Of a stretch of DNA of 40,588 nucleotides, positions 15,697 to 23,264 are shown piece by piece. The DNA lies in assembly GCA_028691985.1 (NCBI GenBank), contig JAQUYG010000002.1, positions 1 to 40,588 of the forward strand, in the 5' to 3' direction. The notes beneath the pieces are model-generated. The model was given only the letters and a program-made list of their open reading frames with translations. It ran no database searches and was not told the DNA's origin. A program made the position numbers and the translations under genes. How positions within the stretch are numbered: the first letter of the stretch is position 1; each line of letters opens with the position of its first letter. Origin of the DNA: Minisyncoccota bacterium (lineage in GTDB: Bacteria; Patescibacteriota; Minisyncoccia; JAHIHE01; JAGLIN01).

Positions 15697-15834
15697 ATCT
15701 TGTCACTCCTTTATTTTATGTCCAAAAACTTTTACCAATTGGCAAAATAAGCTTTTGAGACTTTGTTAAATATAATATCATATATTATGCAAAACAAAAA
15801 CTCAAAATTAATAATAAAATAGATTGGAGAAATT

Positions 15835-15909
15835 TTACAGTCCCATAGCTATTCCTACGAAAAGATTCATTTTTTCTGCAAATTTCCCTATTATTTCTTT
15901 AAAATTCAT
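15835..15909 (-). CDS. Candidate 24-residue amphipathic peptide
   Basis: The frame opens MNFKEIIGKFAEKMNLF and ends VGIAMGL, then TAA. Hydrophobic residues fall at three-to-four spacing, giving a possible amphipathic helix like those of small membrane peptides. GGGTGGGGGG lies about eight bases upstream and could act as a ribosome-binding site. A frame this short can occur by chance, and no homologue is known to me. Confidence 0.3.
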   Translation of the reverse strand: MNFKEIIGKFAEKMNLFVGIAMGL

Positions 15910-16016
15910 TTATAGCCCCCCACCCTCTTTTGATTTTTATAACCTTCCAATCCGTTTTTAATTGAAAGACTAATCTCTGCCTACAAAATAAATCTTTTGC
16001 AAAGCAGGGATTTAAA

Positions 16017-16168
16017 AGGTGAAACGCACATTCGATGACACAACCTTTTGAGTCATATCGTCTTTTCTTTGGTAATCAAAGACTAATCATCGAATGTTAT
16101 AAGAGTCCATTGTGCGGACTCAGGTCGCTTCCAGAGATGTTTGCTCTGGACGACATTTGCGTTCACCT
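16017..16168. ncRNA. Candidate structured RNA with a four-way junction
   Basis: AGGTGAAACGCA (16017-16028) pairs with TGCGTTCACCT (16158-16168) with one bulge. Inside are three helices: ACATTCGATGA/TCATCGAATGT (11 perfect pairs), GAGTCC/GGACTC with a seven-base loop, and GTCG..CCAGAG/CTCTGG..CGAC. A further nine-pair hairpin (15972-15980 with 16004-16012) lies just before it. Seven T follow at 16174-16180 on the plus strand. No start-to-stop coding frame explains these pairings. The strand is uncertain: the T run favours plus, while copy B lies upstream if it is read on minus. Family not recognised. Confidence 0.55.
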
Positions 16169-16198
16169 GATATTTTTTTAAAAAACTGTTTTTGTTTT

Positions 16199-16207
16199 TT
16201 ATCCACA
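16199..16207 (+). other. DnaA-box match TTATCCACA
   Basis: An exact match to the DnaA-box consensus in a gene-free, AT-rich stretch between the four-way-junction RNA and small RNA copy B. Confidence 0.3.
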
Positions 16208-16256
16208 TGCCAATAATTAGAATTGAGATAAGGGCAAAAAACAAATTTTAAGTAAC

Positions 16257-16434
16257 AAAAAACCTACTTCTATGAAGTGGCTTTCTTTTGGTTTGAACCA
16301 TGTTTTCTAACCCAAAAGAAAGCTACTTAACGACTAGTAGGGTAATAATCACAATCATAAACATACCGAAGGTTCGGTTGTTTTCAAAAACTTTACATTG
16401 TGAATTAAAAGTTGTCATAGATTTCATTAACTTG
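16257..16434 (-). ncRNA. Small RNA copy B (~178 nt), paralogue of 14572-14753
   Basis: On the minus strand a consensus promoter (16441-16468) starts a unit ending in CCTACT/AGTAGG plus six T. It has a 7-pair stem TCACAAT/ATTGTGA enclosing AAACA..CCGA-ACCT-TCGG..TGTTT, then a distal arm GCTTTCTTTTGG/CCAAAAGAAAGC of 12 perfect pairs (16280-16291 with 16312-16323). Conserved blocks and spacing match copy A. The overlapping plus and minus frames (16300-16557 and 16323-16526) are therefore not considered genes. Function unknown; two copies 1.5 kb apart suggest tandem duplication or independent insertion. Confidence 0.65.
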
Positions 16435-16440
16435 TACGCC

Positions 16441-16468
16441 ATTATAACAGCAGACGAAAAACTGTCAA
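16441..16468 (-). promoter_or_regulatory. Consensus promoter of small RNA copy B
   Basis: On the minus strand TTGACA (16463-16468), 16 bases, TATAAT (16441-16446): both hexamers are perfect. The predicted start is at the conserved CAAGT. A DnaA-box match lies about 60 bases upstream. Confidence 0.85.
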
Positions 16469-16528
16469 GAGATTTATATTTTGCCCATTTTAAAGCAAAA
16501 AGACTTCTTGTAAAGTATCCATTCAAAA

Positions 16529-16537
16529 GTTATCCAC
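16529..16537 (+). other. DnaA-box match TTATCCACA
   Basis: A second exact DnaA-box match, 330 bases from the one at 16199 and upstream of the copy B promoter. A third exact match at 21041-21049 is inside a coding gene, so chance matches do occur. Confidence 0.3.
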
Positions 16538-16577
16538 AGGAATTCGCGAGGTTTTAAGAAACTATAGTTACGGAATT

Positions 16578-16606
16578 CCGGATATTTTGGAGTACCAAAA
16601 TTCTGG
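16578..16606. repeat. Short intergenic inverted repeat
   Basis: CCGGATATTTTGG and CCAAAATTCTGG form a near-perfect hairpin with a four-base loop, followed by GGAATGACA, a sequence typical of dispersed palindromic repeats. No T run, so not a clear terminator. Confidence 0.45.
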
Positions 16607-16704
16607 AATGACAATGCCTTTAAAAAAGGGTTCTAAAATTCATAAAAAAAATCTTATTACCTTGTTAGTTGTATTACGGAAAATTTTTGTCTGAAATAGA
16701 ACCA

Positions 16705-16750
16705 GCGGGAACCGGTCTGGAGACCGGCTCCTACGCTCAGAGGTTCCCGC
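16705..16750. repeat. REP-like palindrome with nested hairpins
   Basis: GCGGGAACC (16705-16713) is the perfect reverse complement of GGTTCCCGC (16742-16750). Between them CCGGTCT/AGACCGG forms an inner hairpin. It is GC-rich in an AT-rich gap and resembles REP sequences. 16557-16889 has no gene apart from this, the hairpin at 16578 and the rmlD terminator. Confidence 0.6.
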
Positions 16751-16840
16751 GATGCAAAAGCTTACAATATTCCGTGTTTTAAGGTATCGAAATTCCAGAA
16801 TTAATGACAGAGAGAGATATCATGTCAAAAATAAAGTTAC

Positions 16841-16868
16841 AAAAAAAGAGGCTCATTGCCTCATTTTT
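16841..16868. terminator. Terminator after rmlD
   Basis: GAGGC-TCATT-GCCTC with seven A on one side and a T-rich run on the other, about 20 bases beyond the rmlD stop; it works on the minus strand and possibly both. Confidence 0.8.
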
Positions 16869-16889
16869 CTTTTAACTAAACAAGTTTCG

Positions 16890-17738
16890 CTATTCCTTGA
16901 TTCTCCCTGTTTCAATCAGATAAGCCCTCAATGCTTCCTCGTAAGACCTAAGCGGCGGGAGTTTTGTATTGATGAGCATAGAATAAGTCGGGCGTTTAGC
17001 GGCAGCGGCGAATTCTTCCGTTTTCACTGCCTGTACATTGGGATTAAATCCGGTCATTTCAAATATTTTCAAGGCAAAATCATACCAGTTACAAGTGTTT
17101 GAATTCGTAACATGATAGACCCCCGATTCGCGATTCTCCTCAATCATATCGCGCACCCGACAGGCGAGATCCTTGGCATAAGTCGGGCTTCCGAACTGAT
17201 CATTTACAACTTTCAAATCCTTACCTTCGCTCGCAAGACGGATCATCGTCTCCACAAAGTTCTTTCCAGACTTGCCGAAAAGCCATTGAGTTCTGATGAG
17301 ATAATGTCTCGGACCGATATCTTCAATCAGTTTCTCGGCTAACTTCTTAGACTTTCCATAGACGGTCGCAGGATTCTTAGTCGCATAATCCTCCTTATAC
17401 CCCATATGATTCTCGCCGTCAAAAACATAATCCGTACTAAAATGGACGAGAAGTGCGCCGTTATCTTTGCAGGCAGACGCCAAATAGCCCACTGCGTAAC
17501 CATTTATATTATAAACCAGGTCCGGCTCGCTCTCTGCCTGGTCAACGGCTGTATAGGCAGCAGCATTTATGATTGCGTCCGGTTTCATCTCGCTAATTTT
17601 TTTATTCACATCTTCCTTGTCAGTAATGTCCAACTCACCACGATCCCATAAAATAGTTTCGTATTTGCCCCTATCAGAGAATGCTTCGGCAAGTTCATGA
17701 CCAAGCATTCCGTTCGCACCTAAGATCAATATTTTCAT
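16890..17738 (-). CDS. rmlD: dTDP-4-dehydrorhamnose reductase
   Basis: It makes dTDP-L-rhamnose from dTDP-4-dehydrorhamnose using NAD(P)H, the last step of rhamnose precursor synthesis for surface glycans. The 282 aa show the Rossmann motif GANGMLGHEL at the N terminus, the substrate-domain sequence NAAAYTAVDQAE, HFSTDYVFDG, and the catalytic YGKSK after residue 125. SGVYHVTN and the C-terminal region are typical. The other rml genes (A, B, C) are not in this window. It lies just downstream of a pilin-module protein, and the sugar-phosphate transferase at 20.3 kb is a likely functional partner. Confidence 0.9.
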   Translation of the reverse strand: MKILILGANGMLGHELAEAFSDRGKYETILWDRGELDITDKEDVNKKISEMKPDAIINAAAYTAVDQAESEPDLVYNINGYAVGYLASACKDNGALLVHFSTDYVFDGENHMGYKEDYATKNPATVYGKSKKLAEKLIEDIGPRHYLIRTQWLFGKSGKNFVETMIRLASEGKDLKVVNDQFGSPTYAKDLACRVRDMIEENRESGVYHVTNSNTCNWYDFALKIFEMTGFNPNVQAVKTEEFAAAAKRPTYSMLINTKLPPLRSYEEALRAYLIETGRIKE

Positions 17739-17761
17739 TTTTTTAAATTACACATAAATTA

Positions 17762-19522
17762 TCAAACCGCAACATCTTCTATCGCTACCAAGATAGCATA
17801 AGAAATCATGATTATGACTAGCCCCATTAAAATATAAGTTATCATCTTTTTTGCTCTTGTTTGCATCTCCGGATTGTTTCCCACCGCCATATAATAAACT
17901 CCCGCAGCTACCAAAAGCAAAAAGGCCAGTCCTCCAGCATATCTCAGCAGTGTCAGGACAAGCTCATTGATGGCCTCGCCGACATCAGTGTCAAAATATT
18001 TTATTTTTTCCACGCATCCACTGCAATTAGAGCTGCAAATTTCTCCGTTAACAGGGCAGCTTTCACGATTATCAGGATCACAGACTTCACTTCCCGAAAC
18101 TACACCGTCTCCACAATAATCACCAGCACAACTTCCTCCTTCGCAATGTTGTCCGCTAAAGCAGGTTCCACAGCTTACACCGATTCCGCAAAAAGTATAA
18201 TCGCCGCAAGTATACCCTGATACAGAACATGAGCTCAAGCACTCACAGGCATTACAACCCGGATTACATGTCTCGCCAGAAGCGCAACCTAAAGAACCAT
18301 CACAAGCTTCTCCAGAATCTACGACTCCATTGCCACAATTATCTACACAAAGCCCAGCTATGCAAGAGCCTGCGGAACAACTTCCACATGACATGCTAAT
18401 ACCGCATAATTCATGTGTGCCACACTCAAACCCCTCGGTAGAACAAGTTATGGCACACTCGCAAGCGCTACAACCTGAATTACATATCTCGCCAGAAGCG
18501 CATCCATCATACCTATCACAGACCTCAGCTCCAGTCTTTATTCCATCATTACAGACAGAGGTAGGCTCTTCCGGATCCAGAGATACAGAAGGCTCGTTTG
18601 ATACATATTTCCTAACTAATAAATCGTCAACATATGTCCTTACTGAATTGACTTCCACACCATCCCCGTCATAGGCTCGAAATTGGATAGTAGGAGATGT
18701 TGGAGCAATTTCCCTTCTTGTCCAATTATAATATGAGCCTGTATTAGGCATTTCCGTATAAGAACCACCAAAACCATAGTAATAATGGGCTTGACTTGTC
18801 GGGTTTATATCATGATAATATACAGGATGAGGAGTAGAATAATAAAAAGTCACCTTATAAGAAGATCCTGAAACCCCAATATTTTTACTCACCGCATAAT
18901 CATCACCACAATTCGCATATATCACCAACGCACCACCTGATCTTCCGTGGATATCCTCACTCAAAGGAGCCGAACTGCTTCCCGTCGAATATATACCGGA
19001 TCCAATTATATACCCCCTCTTATCCCAATCAGAAGTGCAAGTTATATCTAAATTTCTTGCCACAGACCAACCAGAGTTAGAATCAAAACCATCATACATA
19101 ACGAAAGTCCCGGAACCGCTACTCGCGGAAGTGGCAGCTGAGTTACCATAATATGTATACACAGTAGAATTCGAGCTAGCTGCAAGAGAAAGGACTTTTA
19201 CCCAGATCTTAGTACTCGAAGTGTTACAACCGGACTCTATCCAATAACTAAGCTCGTTTGAAAGAGTACTGTCGATAAATCGCACATCTCCACAATCGCT
19301 TCTCATTTTACCCGATGAAATCAAAGATTGGGTATCTAAAGAAACCAGAATCTGATAATCAATCAAGTTGCTTCCGCTATTTTCTGACACTGAGATTTCT
19401 CTTCTGTAATCAAAATCAGAAACATTAAAAGCAGCAGAGGACAAATCAGAAGATAGAACGAAAAAAATAAAAAAAACGCACGAGAGAACAAGGCGCACAA
19501 TTTTCAAATGTTTGTTTTTCAT
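17762..19522 (-). CDS. DUF2341 / Cys-rich repeat surface protein with C-terminal pilin module
   Basis: About 586 aa from the ATG at 19522; an upstream TTG would add nine residues but leaves a poorer signal peptide. A signal peptide is followed by a DUF2341 region (FDYRREISVSENSGSN through TVYTYYGNSAATS), then a beta-rich segment. Next come cysteine repeats of the Myxococcus type, with CNDGIKTGAEVCD, CGNGVVDSGEACD and CGDGVVSGSEVCD. The last 65 residues form two hydrophobic helices with AAGVYYMAVGNNPEM and RAKKM between them, like the VirB2/TrbC type pilins. The protein is probably exported with the tail in the membrane or in a pilus, displaying the head outside. UGA is the stop. Confidence 0.8.
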   Translation of the reverse strand: MKNKHLKIVRLVLSCVFFIFFVLSSDLSSAAFNVSDFDYRREISVSENSGSNLIDYQILVSLDTQSLISSGKMRSDCGDVRFIDSTLSNELSYWIESGCNTSSTKIWVKVLSLAASSNSTVYTYYGNSAATSASSGSGTFVMYDGFDSNSGWSVARNLDITCTSDWDKRGYIIGSGIYSTGSSSAPLSEDIHGRSGGALVIYANCGDDYAVSKNIGVSGSSYKVTFYYSTPHPVYYHDINPTSQAHYYYGFGGSYTEMPNTGSYYNWTRREIAPTSPTIQFRAYDGDGVEVNSVRTYVDDLLVRKYVSNEPSVSLDPEEPTSVCNDGIKTGAEVCDRYDGCASGEICNSGCSACECAITCSTEGFECGTHELCGISMSCGSCSAGSCIAGLCVDNCGNGVVDSGEACDGSLGCASGETCNPGCNACECLSSCSVSGYTCGDYTFCGIGVSCGTCFSGQHCEGGSCAGDYCGDGVVSGSEVCDPDNRESCPVNGEICSSNCSGCVEKIKYFDTDVGEAINELVLTLLRYAGGLAFLLLVAAGVYYMAVGNNPEMQTRAKKMITYILMGLVIIMISYAILVAIEDVAV

Positions 19523-19696
19523 TGTTTTATATAAATAAGATGGCTTCAAGCAAATCTGTTATTGCTATATACAGAAACCTAAAAAATTCTATATTTTGGA
19601 GATATCGCTAGGAATATTTTTACTAAAAAAAGATTTAATAAGTATGACATACTCTCCACGCAAAGCAATACAAAAAATCTTCTATAAAAAATAAGG

Positions 19697-20143
19697 TCAT
19701 CTTACCAGCAGATTATCTATGACGGCAAGAATCGCATAGGAAAGTAGAATTACTACGATTCCCTCTATCGAAAACATGAGCATCTTTTTGGCCTTGACCT
19801 GCAGATCGGAATTTCCGCCTGAAACTATATAGAGGATGCCCGAAATAATCAGAGCTAGAAGAGCTACGCTCCCCGTGATACTTAAGATAAATTCTATCAG
19901 ATCTTCGACCCTATCCTTAACCAGCCTTCTGTTCCAAATAAGCCCTTTAATGCAGTTTCCACAACCAGCTTCACAAGTTTCTCCAATCGCGCAACTTGTA
20001 GGGGCGGCAATATCGCACACTTCTACACCATCAATAACTCCATCCCCGCATGCAGCCTGAACCGCAGCTGTCGAGACTGTAAAAAAGACAGTAAATAAAA
20101 ATGCAAAAACGAATATCTTTAACGCAACTTTTTCAAGCTTCAT
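19697..20143 (-). CDS. Short Cys-rich protein with C-terminal pilin module
   Basis: A 148-aa protein starting at the ATG at 20143 (a GTG ten codons earlier is possible). It has a signal peptide (FAFLFTVFFTVSTAAVQA), one CGDGVIDGVEVCD repeat like those in the gene next to it, and a C-terminal two-helix module with ISGILYIVSGGNSDL and KAKKML. It looks like a reduced version of the downstream gene at 17762, with one cysteine repeat in place of three. The two are separated by about 170 bases. Probably a pilin-like or membrane-displayed protein; UGA is its stop. Confidence 0.75.
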   Translation of the reverse strand: MKLEKVALKIFVFAFLFTVFFTVSTAAVQAACGDGVIDGVEVCDIAAPTSCAIGETCEAGCGNCIKGLIWNRRLVKDRVEDLIEFILSITGSVALLALIISGILYIVSGGNSDLQVKAKKMLMFSIEGIVVILLSYAILAVIDNLLVR

Positions 20144-20262
20144 ATTATGAGAAAATTTATAAAACCAGGCCACGACAGAAACCTTCAGTCCGATACGATT
20201 CCATTATACAACACAAGCGCAAATAAAAAAACAGCCCGTCAGGACCGTTCTTCTTGAAAGCA

Positions 20263-21669
20263 TTAGCAAGCGGACTTGTCTCCTTTGACAAATATAAAAA
20301 ATGTCTTGCTAAGAATGATCAAATCTAACACAAGCGACCAATTCTCAATATAATAAACATCTAACTTCACTTCTCGTTCAAATTCCAGATCCGAGCTACC
20401 ACTTACCTGCGACATTCCGGTAATTCCCGGCTTTATGGTCAGAAGCTTCTTATGCTGCTTCTCATATTGGGCCACCTCCTCCGGTTCATGCGGTCGCGGA
20501 CCGACCAAACTCATGTCGCCTTTTAGCACATTGAAAAGCTGTGGGAACTCATCCAGCCGCGTCTTGCGAAGAAGTTTACCGAAGCGAGTCACACGAGGAT
20601 CGTTCTTGAGTTTGAAAAGGGGACCTTCCCTTTCATTAAGTTTCTGAAATTTTTCACGAAGCGTCCCATCCGGATTATATTTCATCTGATGAGCGTTTCT
20701 GACCATAGAGCGAAATTTATAAAGCTCGAACTTCTTACCGCGTCCAATCCGTTCTAATTTCACAAAGACCGGACCAGCACTATCCAGTTTGACCCCTAGC
20801 GCAATCAACGCGAAGAAAGGGGATAATACCACAATTCCTATGAAAGAAAAGATGATATCGATAAATCTTTTTATAACCTTGCCCCATCCATCTAGAGGTG
20901 TCCTTTTCACCTCGATCAATGTCACATCAGAAATCGTTTCCATCTGAAAAAGCGCGGCTTGCGATTGGAACATATCTGGAACGAATTTAAAAACGATGTT
21001 CTTTTCACGGCAAAAATCTAAAAGGGATTGAATCTCATCTTTATCCACATCTGTCGAACAGAGGATTACTTCATCAACTCCTGGATCATTATGAAGTTTC
21101 TCCAAAAATTCAATATCAATTCTCCGCAACTTTCTGACTATCCGATATCCGAGAGTTCTGTTCCTATTTATTTCGTCCTGAATTGATTTTACCGCGCCAT
21201 TTCCGCCCACCAAAACCAACCGATGGAAACCGAATTTATATTTTCTTGCCACAAATCCCTGAATAAACCTGACAACTATACGCCCGAAAGATATAGTGAA
21301 GATTGCCATAAACCAGGAAGCAAAAAATATAAAACGCGAGGGGAATTCCTCTCGCGTTATAAAAATCATAAAAATAACAAACATAAAACCGGCAGATACT
21401 CCGGCGATCACCCTCAATGTCTCATTCCAAAATTTACGGACGCTTTTGAGGCTATAAAGTCCAAAAACCGCTAAAGCTCCAACAAAAATCGGCGCTATAA
21501 CAAAAACGATCTCCAAAAAAGATGCAAGGTCCATCTCGAAACCCACCGGTTTTAAGGCCTCCAACTGCGGCATAAAACGAACCTGATAAGCCAGGATCCC
21601 GGCAAAGATGATCATCAAAAAATCTATAGGCAATAAAATGACATTGAATAAGAGTTCGGACTTTTTCAT
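20263..21669 (-). CDS. Polyprenyl-phosphate sugar-1-phosphate transferase (WbaP/WcaJ type)
   Basis: It transfers a sugar-1-phosphate to a polyprenyl-phosphate carrier to start synthesis of a surface polysaccharide. The 468-aa protein has four N-terminal membrane helices, a nucleotide-binding-like middle domain (VLVGGNGAV), another helix (FIDIIFSFIGIVVLSP) and the conserved catalytic domain with KLERIGRGKKFELYKFRSM, KTRLDEFPQLFNVLKGDMS, VGPRPHEPEE and KPGITGMSQVSG. The ATG at 21669 is preferred over a TTG eight codons earlier. Rhamnose synthesis (rmlD) and the Wzy-like protein at 5.5 kb may belong to the same pathway. The sugar cannot be told. Confidence 0.9.
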   Translation of the reverse strand: MKKSELLFNVILLPIDFLMIIFAGILAYQVRFMPQLEALKPVGFEMDLASFLEIVFVIAPIFVGALAVFGLYSLKSVRKFWNETLRVIAGVSAGFMFVIFMIFITREEFPSRFIFFASWFMAIFTISFGRIVVRFIQGFVARKYKFGFHRLVLVGGNGAVKSIQDEINRNRTLGYRIVRKLRRIDIEFLEKLHNDPGVDEVILCSTDVDKDEIQSLLDFCREKNIVFKFVPDMFQSQAALFQMETISDVTLIEVKRTPLDGWGKVIKRFIDIIFSFIGIVVLSPFFALIALGVKLDSAGPVFVKLERIGRGKKFELYKFRSMVRNAHQMKYNPDGTLREKFQKLNEREGPLFKLKNDPRVTRFGKLLRKTRLDEFPQLFNVLKGDMSLVGPRPHEPEEVAQYEKQHKKLLTIKPGITGMSQVSGSSDLEFEREVKLDVYYIENWSLVLDLIILSKTFFIFVKGDKSAC

Positions 21670-21711
21670 AAAATGCCGTATATAAAAAATCAAGACTTAA
21701 AAACAAATTTC

Positions 21712-22100
21712 ACAGACCGTAAGCCGAATTCTGTTCCTCAAGAAATAAATTCCCCGAGGCGATAATCATCTATCTAGCTTTGCCGTCACCGACAAAGTCA
21801 AGCGAGCTACTTTTTCTTCCCGTCCGAAAACGGAAAGTTTGCTCTTGCACCAGGCAGGGTTTTCCACCGCTTGCCGTCACCGACAAGGGACAACTGTAGC
21901 CTCCAATAAATTGGAAACACCAATTGACTTTTCACCTTTGGGAAGCGAACTTCCTAGTATAGTCTCTGCGGCACTTTCCCTATCTTTTTGCTTGCGCGAA
22001 AGACGGTTGCCGTTAGCAACTGCCACGACACGCCCGAAGGCGAGGGTGTTCGGACTTTCCTCCTTGAAAAACGCGTCTCCAAGGCGATTATCCAGTCTGT
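21712..22100 (-). ncRNA. rnpB: RNase P RNA, class A-like
   Basis: This is the catalytic RNA that trims the 5' ends of tRNA precursors. The minus strand carries the conserved 5' block GGAGGAAAGTCCGAACACC, GGAAAACCCTGCCTGGTGCAAG-type P11-P12 sequence, and GCCGCAGAGAC. The 3' end reads ACAGAATTCGGCTTACGGT. The outermost ends AGACTGGATAATCGCC and ACGGTCTGTG fit the terminal helix. About 389 nt is a normal size. Short plus-strand frames over it are not genes. Ends are good to a few bases. Confidence 0.93.
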
Positions 22101-22221
22101 AAAATTTGCATTTAAGCTATATAAGTATATGAAATAATAGGTATTTTGTCAATGCTTTAGTGATATGTTAACAATTGACAAAAAAGAGAAAATGCGCTAT
22201 ACATAAAACAAAAAATAAAAG

Positions 22222-22671
22222 GTGATTAAACTGGGTAACCAAGAAGACCTTAACTATGCTAAATATGAATTTGACAGTGAATACGGAGAAGGGATGGTAG
22301 GAGCTCTGTTGTTGCGCTTATGGGGATTGAGTTGCTTTATAAGAGCAATATTCCTAGAAGCATCAGGAATTATCATCTCCCCAACTTATTTAAGCTTGAC
22401 ACTAGCTATCAAAGTGATAATTATCATATGGATATTAGCAATATTGATTAATATTGCTTTTAAAAACATAGTAGAACTAACATTATCACATACCGTTAAT
22501 ATTATGTTGATACTATTAATAAATATAATATTTGTAAGTCTAGTACCTGCCTTTGTGACATTACATGGTGGATTCTTCATTGAGTTAGTTTTTGCTATTA
22601 TTCTGGTAGCAATTTCTGATCTTTGTTACCATTATATAAACAAAACTATCAAAGGCGTTATTAAAAGATAA
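22222..22671 (+). CDS. Hypothetical membrane protein, four helices
   Basis: A 149-aa frame with a hydrophilic acidic start (QEDLNYAKYEFDSEYGEG), then four hydrophobic segments (about residues 28-48, 54-75, 85-105 and 115-135) and a basic end. The 22222 start is a GTG; an in-frame ATG at MVGALLLRLW (about 22294) with GGAG upstream is an alternative, which would shorten the protein by 24 residues. No family recognised. It lies right after rnpB in the opposite direction. Confidence 0.5.
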   Translation: MIKLGNQEDLNYAKYEFDSEYGEGMVGALLLRLWGLSCFIRAIFLEASGIIISPTYLSLTLAIKVIIIIWILAILINIAFKNIVELTLSHTVNIMLILLINIIFVSLVPAFVTLHGGFFIELVFAIILVAISDLCYHYINKTIKGVIKR

Positions 22672-22694
22672 TTAATAAAGAGAGAAAAATTATT

Positions 22695-22724
22695 AACCGC
22701 GAAAAACGAAATAAGCGGTTTTTT
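22695..22724. terminator. Terminator between two convergent hypothetical genes
   Basis: AACCGC pairs with GCGGTT across a 14-base loop, with six T following on the plus strand and A-rich sequence before it. Confidence 0.65.
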
Positions 22725-22738
22725 CTTGTCTAAAATTT

Positions 22739-23023
22739 TCATCTATACAAAACATCCCCAATCCTATCCGCCTCGTCCTCCACGACTTTGCCTTCATAAT
22801 CTCCACTATGCGCAGTTTCAGTTCCGTAACTGGGTCGTTTTTGGTCTAGATGGAGATTGAGAACATATTTTTCATCCAGCTCGTCGATGTAAATATGAAA
22901 ACGCGGATATCCGCCTACACCAAGTATATGGACATAACTATCATGGAACGGGGCATATCCACAACTTCGCATAAAAGAGATAATATTGGTCTTCAGTTCT
23001 GATTTTTTGATAGAGATTTTCAT
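22739..23023 (-). CDS. Hypothetical 94-aa protein
   Basis: A compact, charged protein with SCGYAPFHDSYVHILG, the aromatic GGYPRFHIYIDELD, and a C-terminal HSGDYEGKVVEDEADRI. The alternating hydrophobic pattern suggests a small alpha/beta fold without membrane segments or a signal peptide. I recall similar proteins in Parcubacteria-type genomes but no assigned function. UGA is the stop codon. Confidence 0.6.
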   Translation of the reverse strand: MKISIKKSELKTNIISFMRSCGYAPFHDSYVHILGVGGYPRFHIYIDELDEKYVLNLHLDQKRPSYGTETAHSGDYEGKVVEDEADRIGDVLYR

Positions 23024-23071
23024 AAAAAATAATTATTTATTTGATTATATTATAAAGCAAAATCGTAAAAT

Positions 23072-23176
23072 GGAGTAGCAGGATTTATCCCGCGCGGTTA
23101 TCCCAAACCGGAAATGCCCCGTACTCATTCGTTTCCATCGTATAGGGCAGCCACGCAGACCGAAGCCCGCTACTCC
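23072..23176. repeat. REP-like imperfect inverted repeat (same family as 1-107)
   Basis: The element starts GGAGTAGCAGG and ends CCCGCTACTCC, with GCGCGG and CCACGC-type inner arms. Its start and end match those of 1-107, including the following TTATCC. It lies between a hypothetical gene and recJ; 23024-23264 holds no other feature. Confidence 0.6.
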
Positions 23177-23264
23177 GCCCGACACTTCGCCTGCAATCGT
23201 TCAAAACCTTTTATTAATCCGGCACAATGGTATAATTAGCGTACTAGCAACTAAGAATCTTGAT

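Noticed and set aside
14572-16434. 6S RNA in two copies (length ~180 nt).
   Set aside because: The 5' and 3' ends do not pair to form the closing stem and central bubble of 6S RNA.
16300-16557. A protein-coding ORF on the plus strand (and one on the minus strand at 16323-16526).
   Set aside because: Both overlap small RNA copy B, whose promoter, stem pairs and terminator explain the sequence; no protein family is recognisable.
21839-22102. An 87-codon plus-strand ORF over 21839-22102.
   Set aside because: It lies within the RNase P RNA gene, whose conserved blocks are all present on the minus strand.
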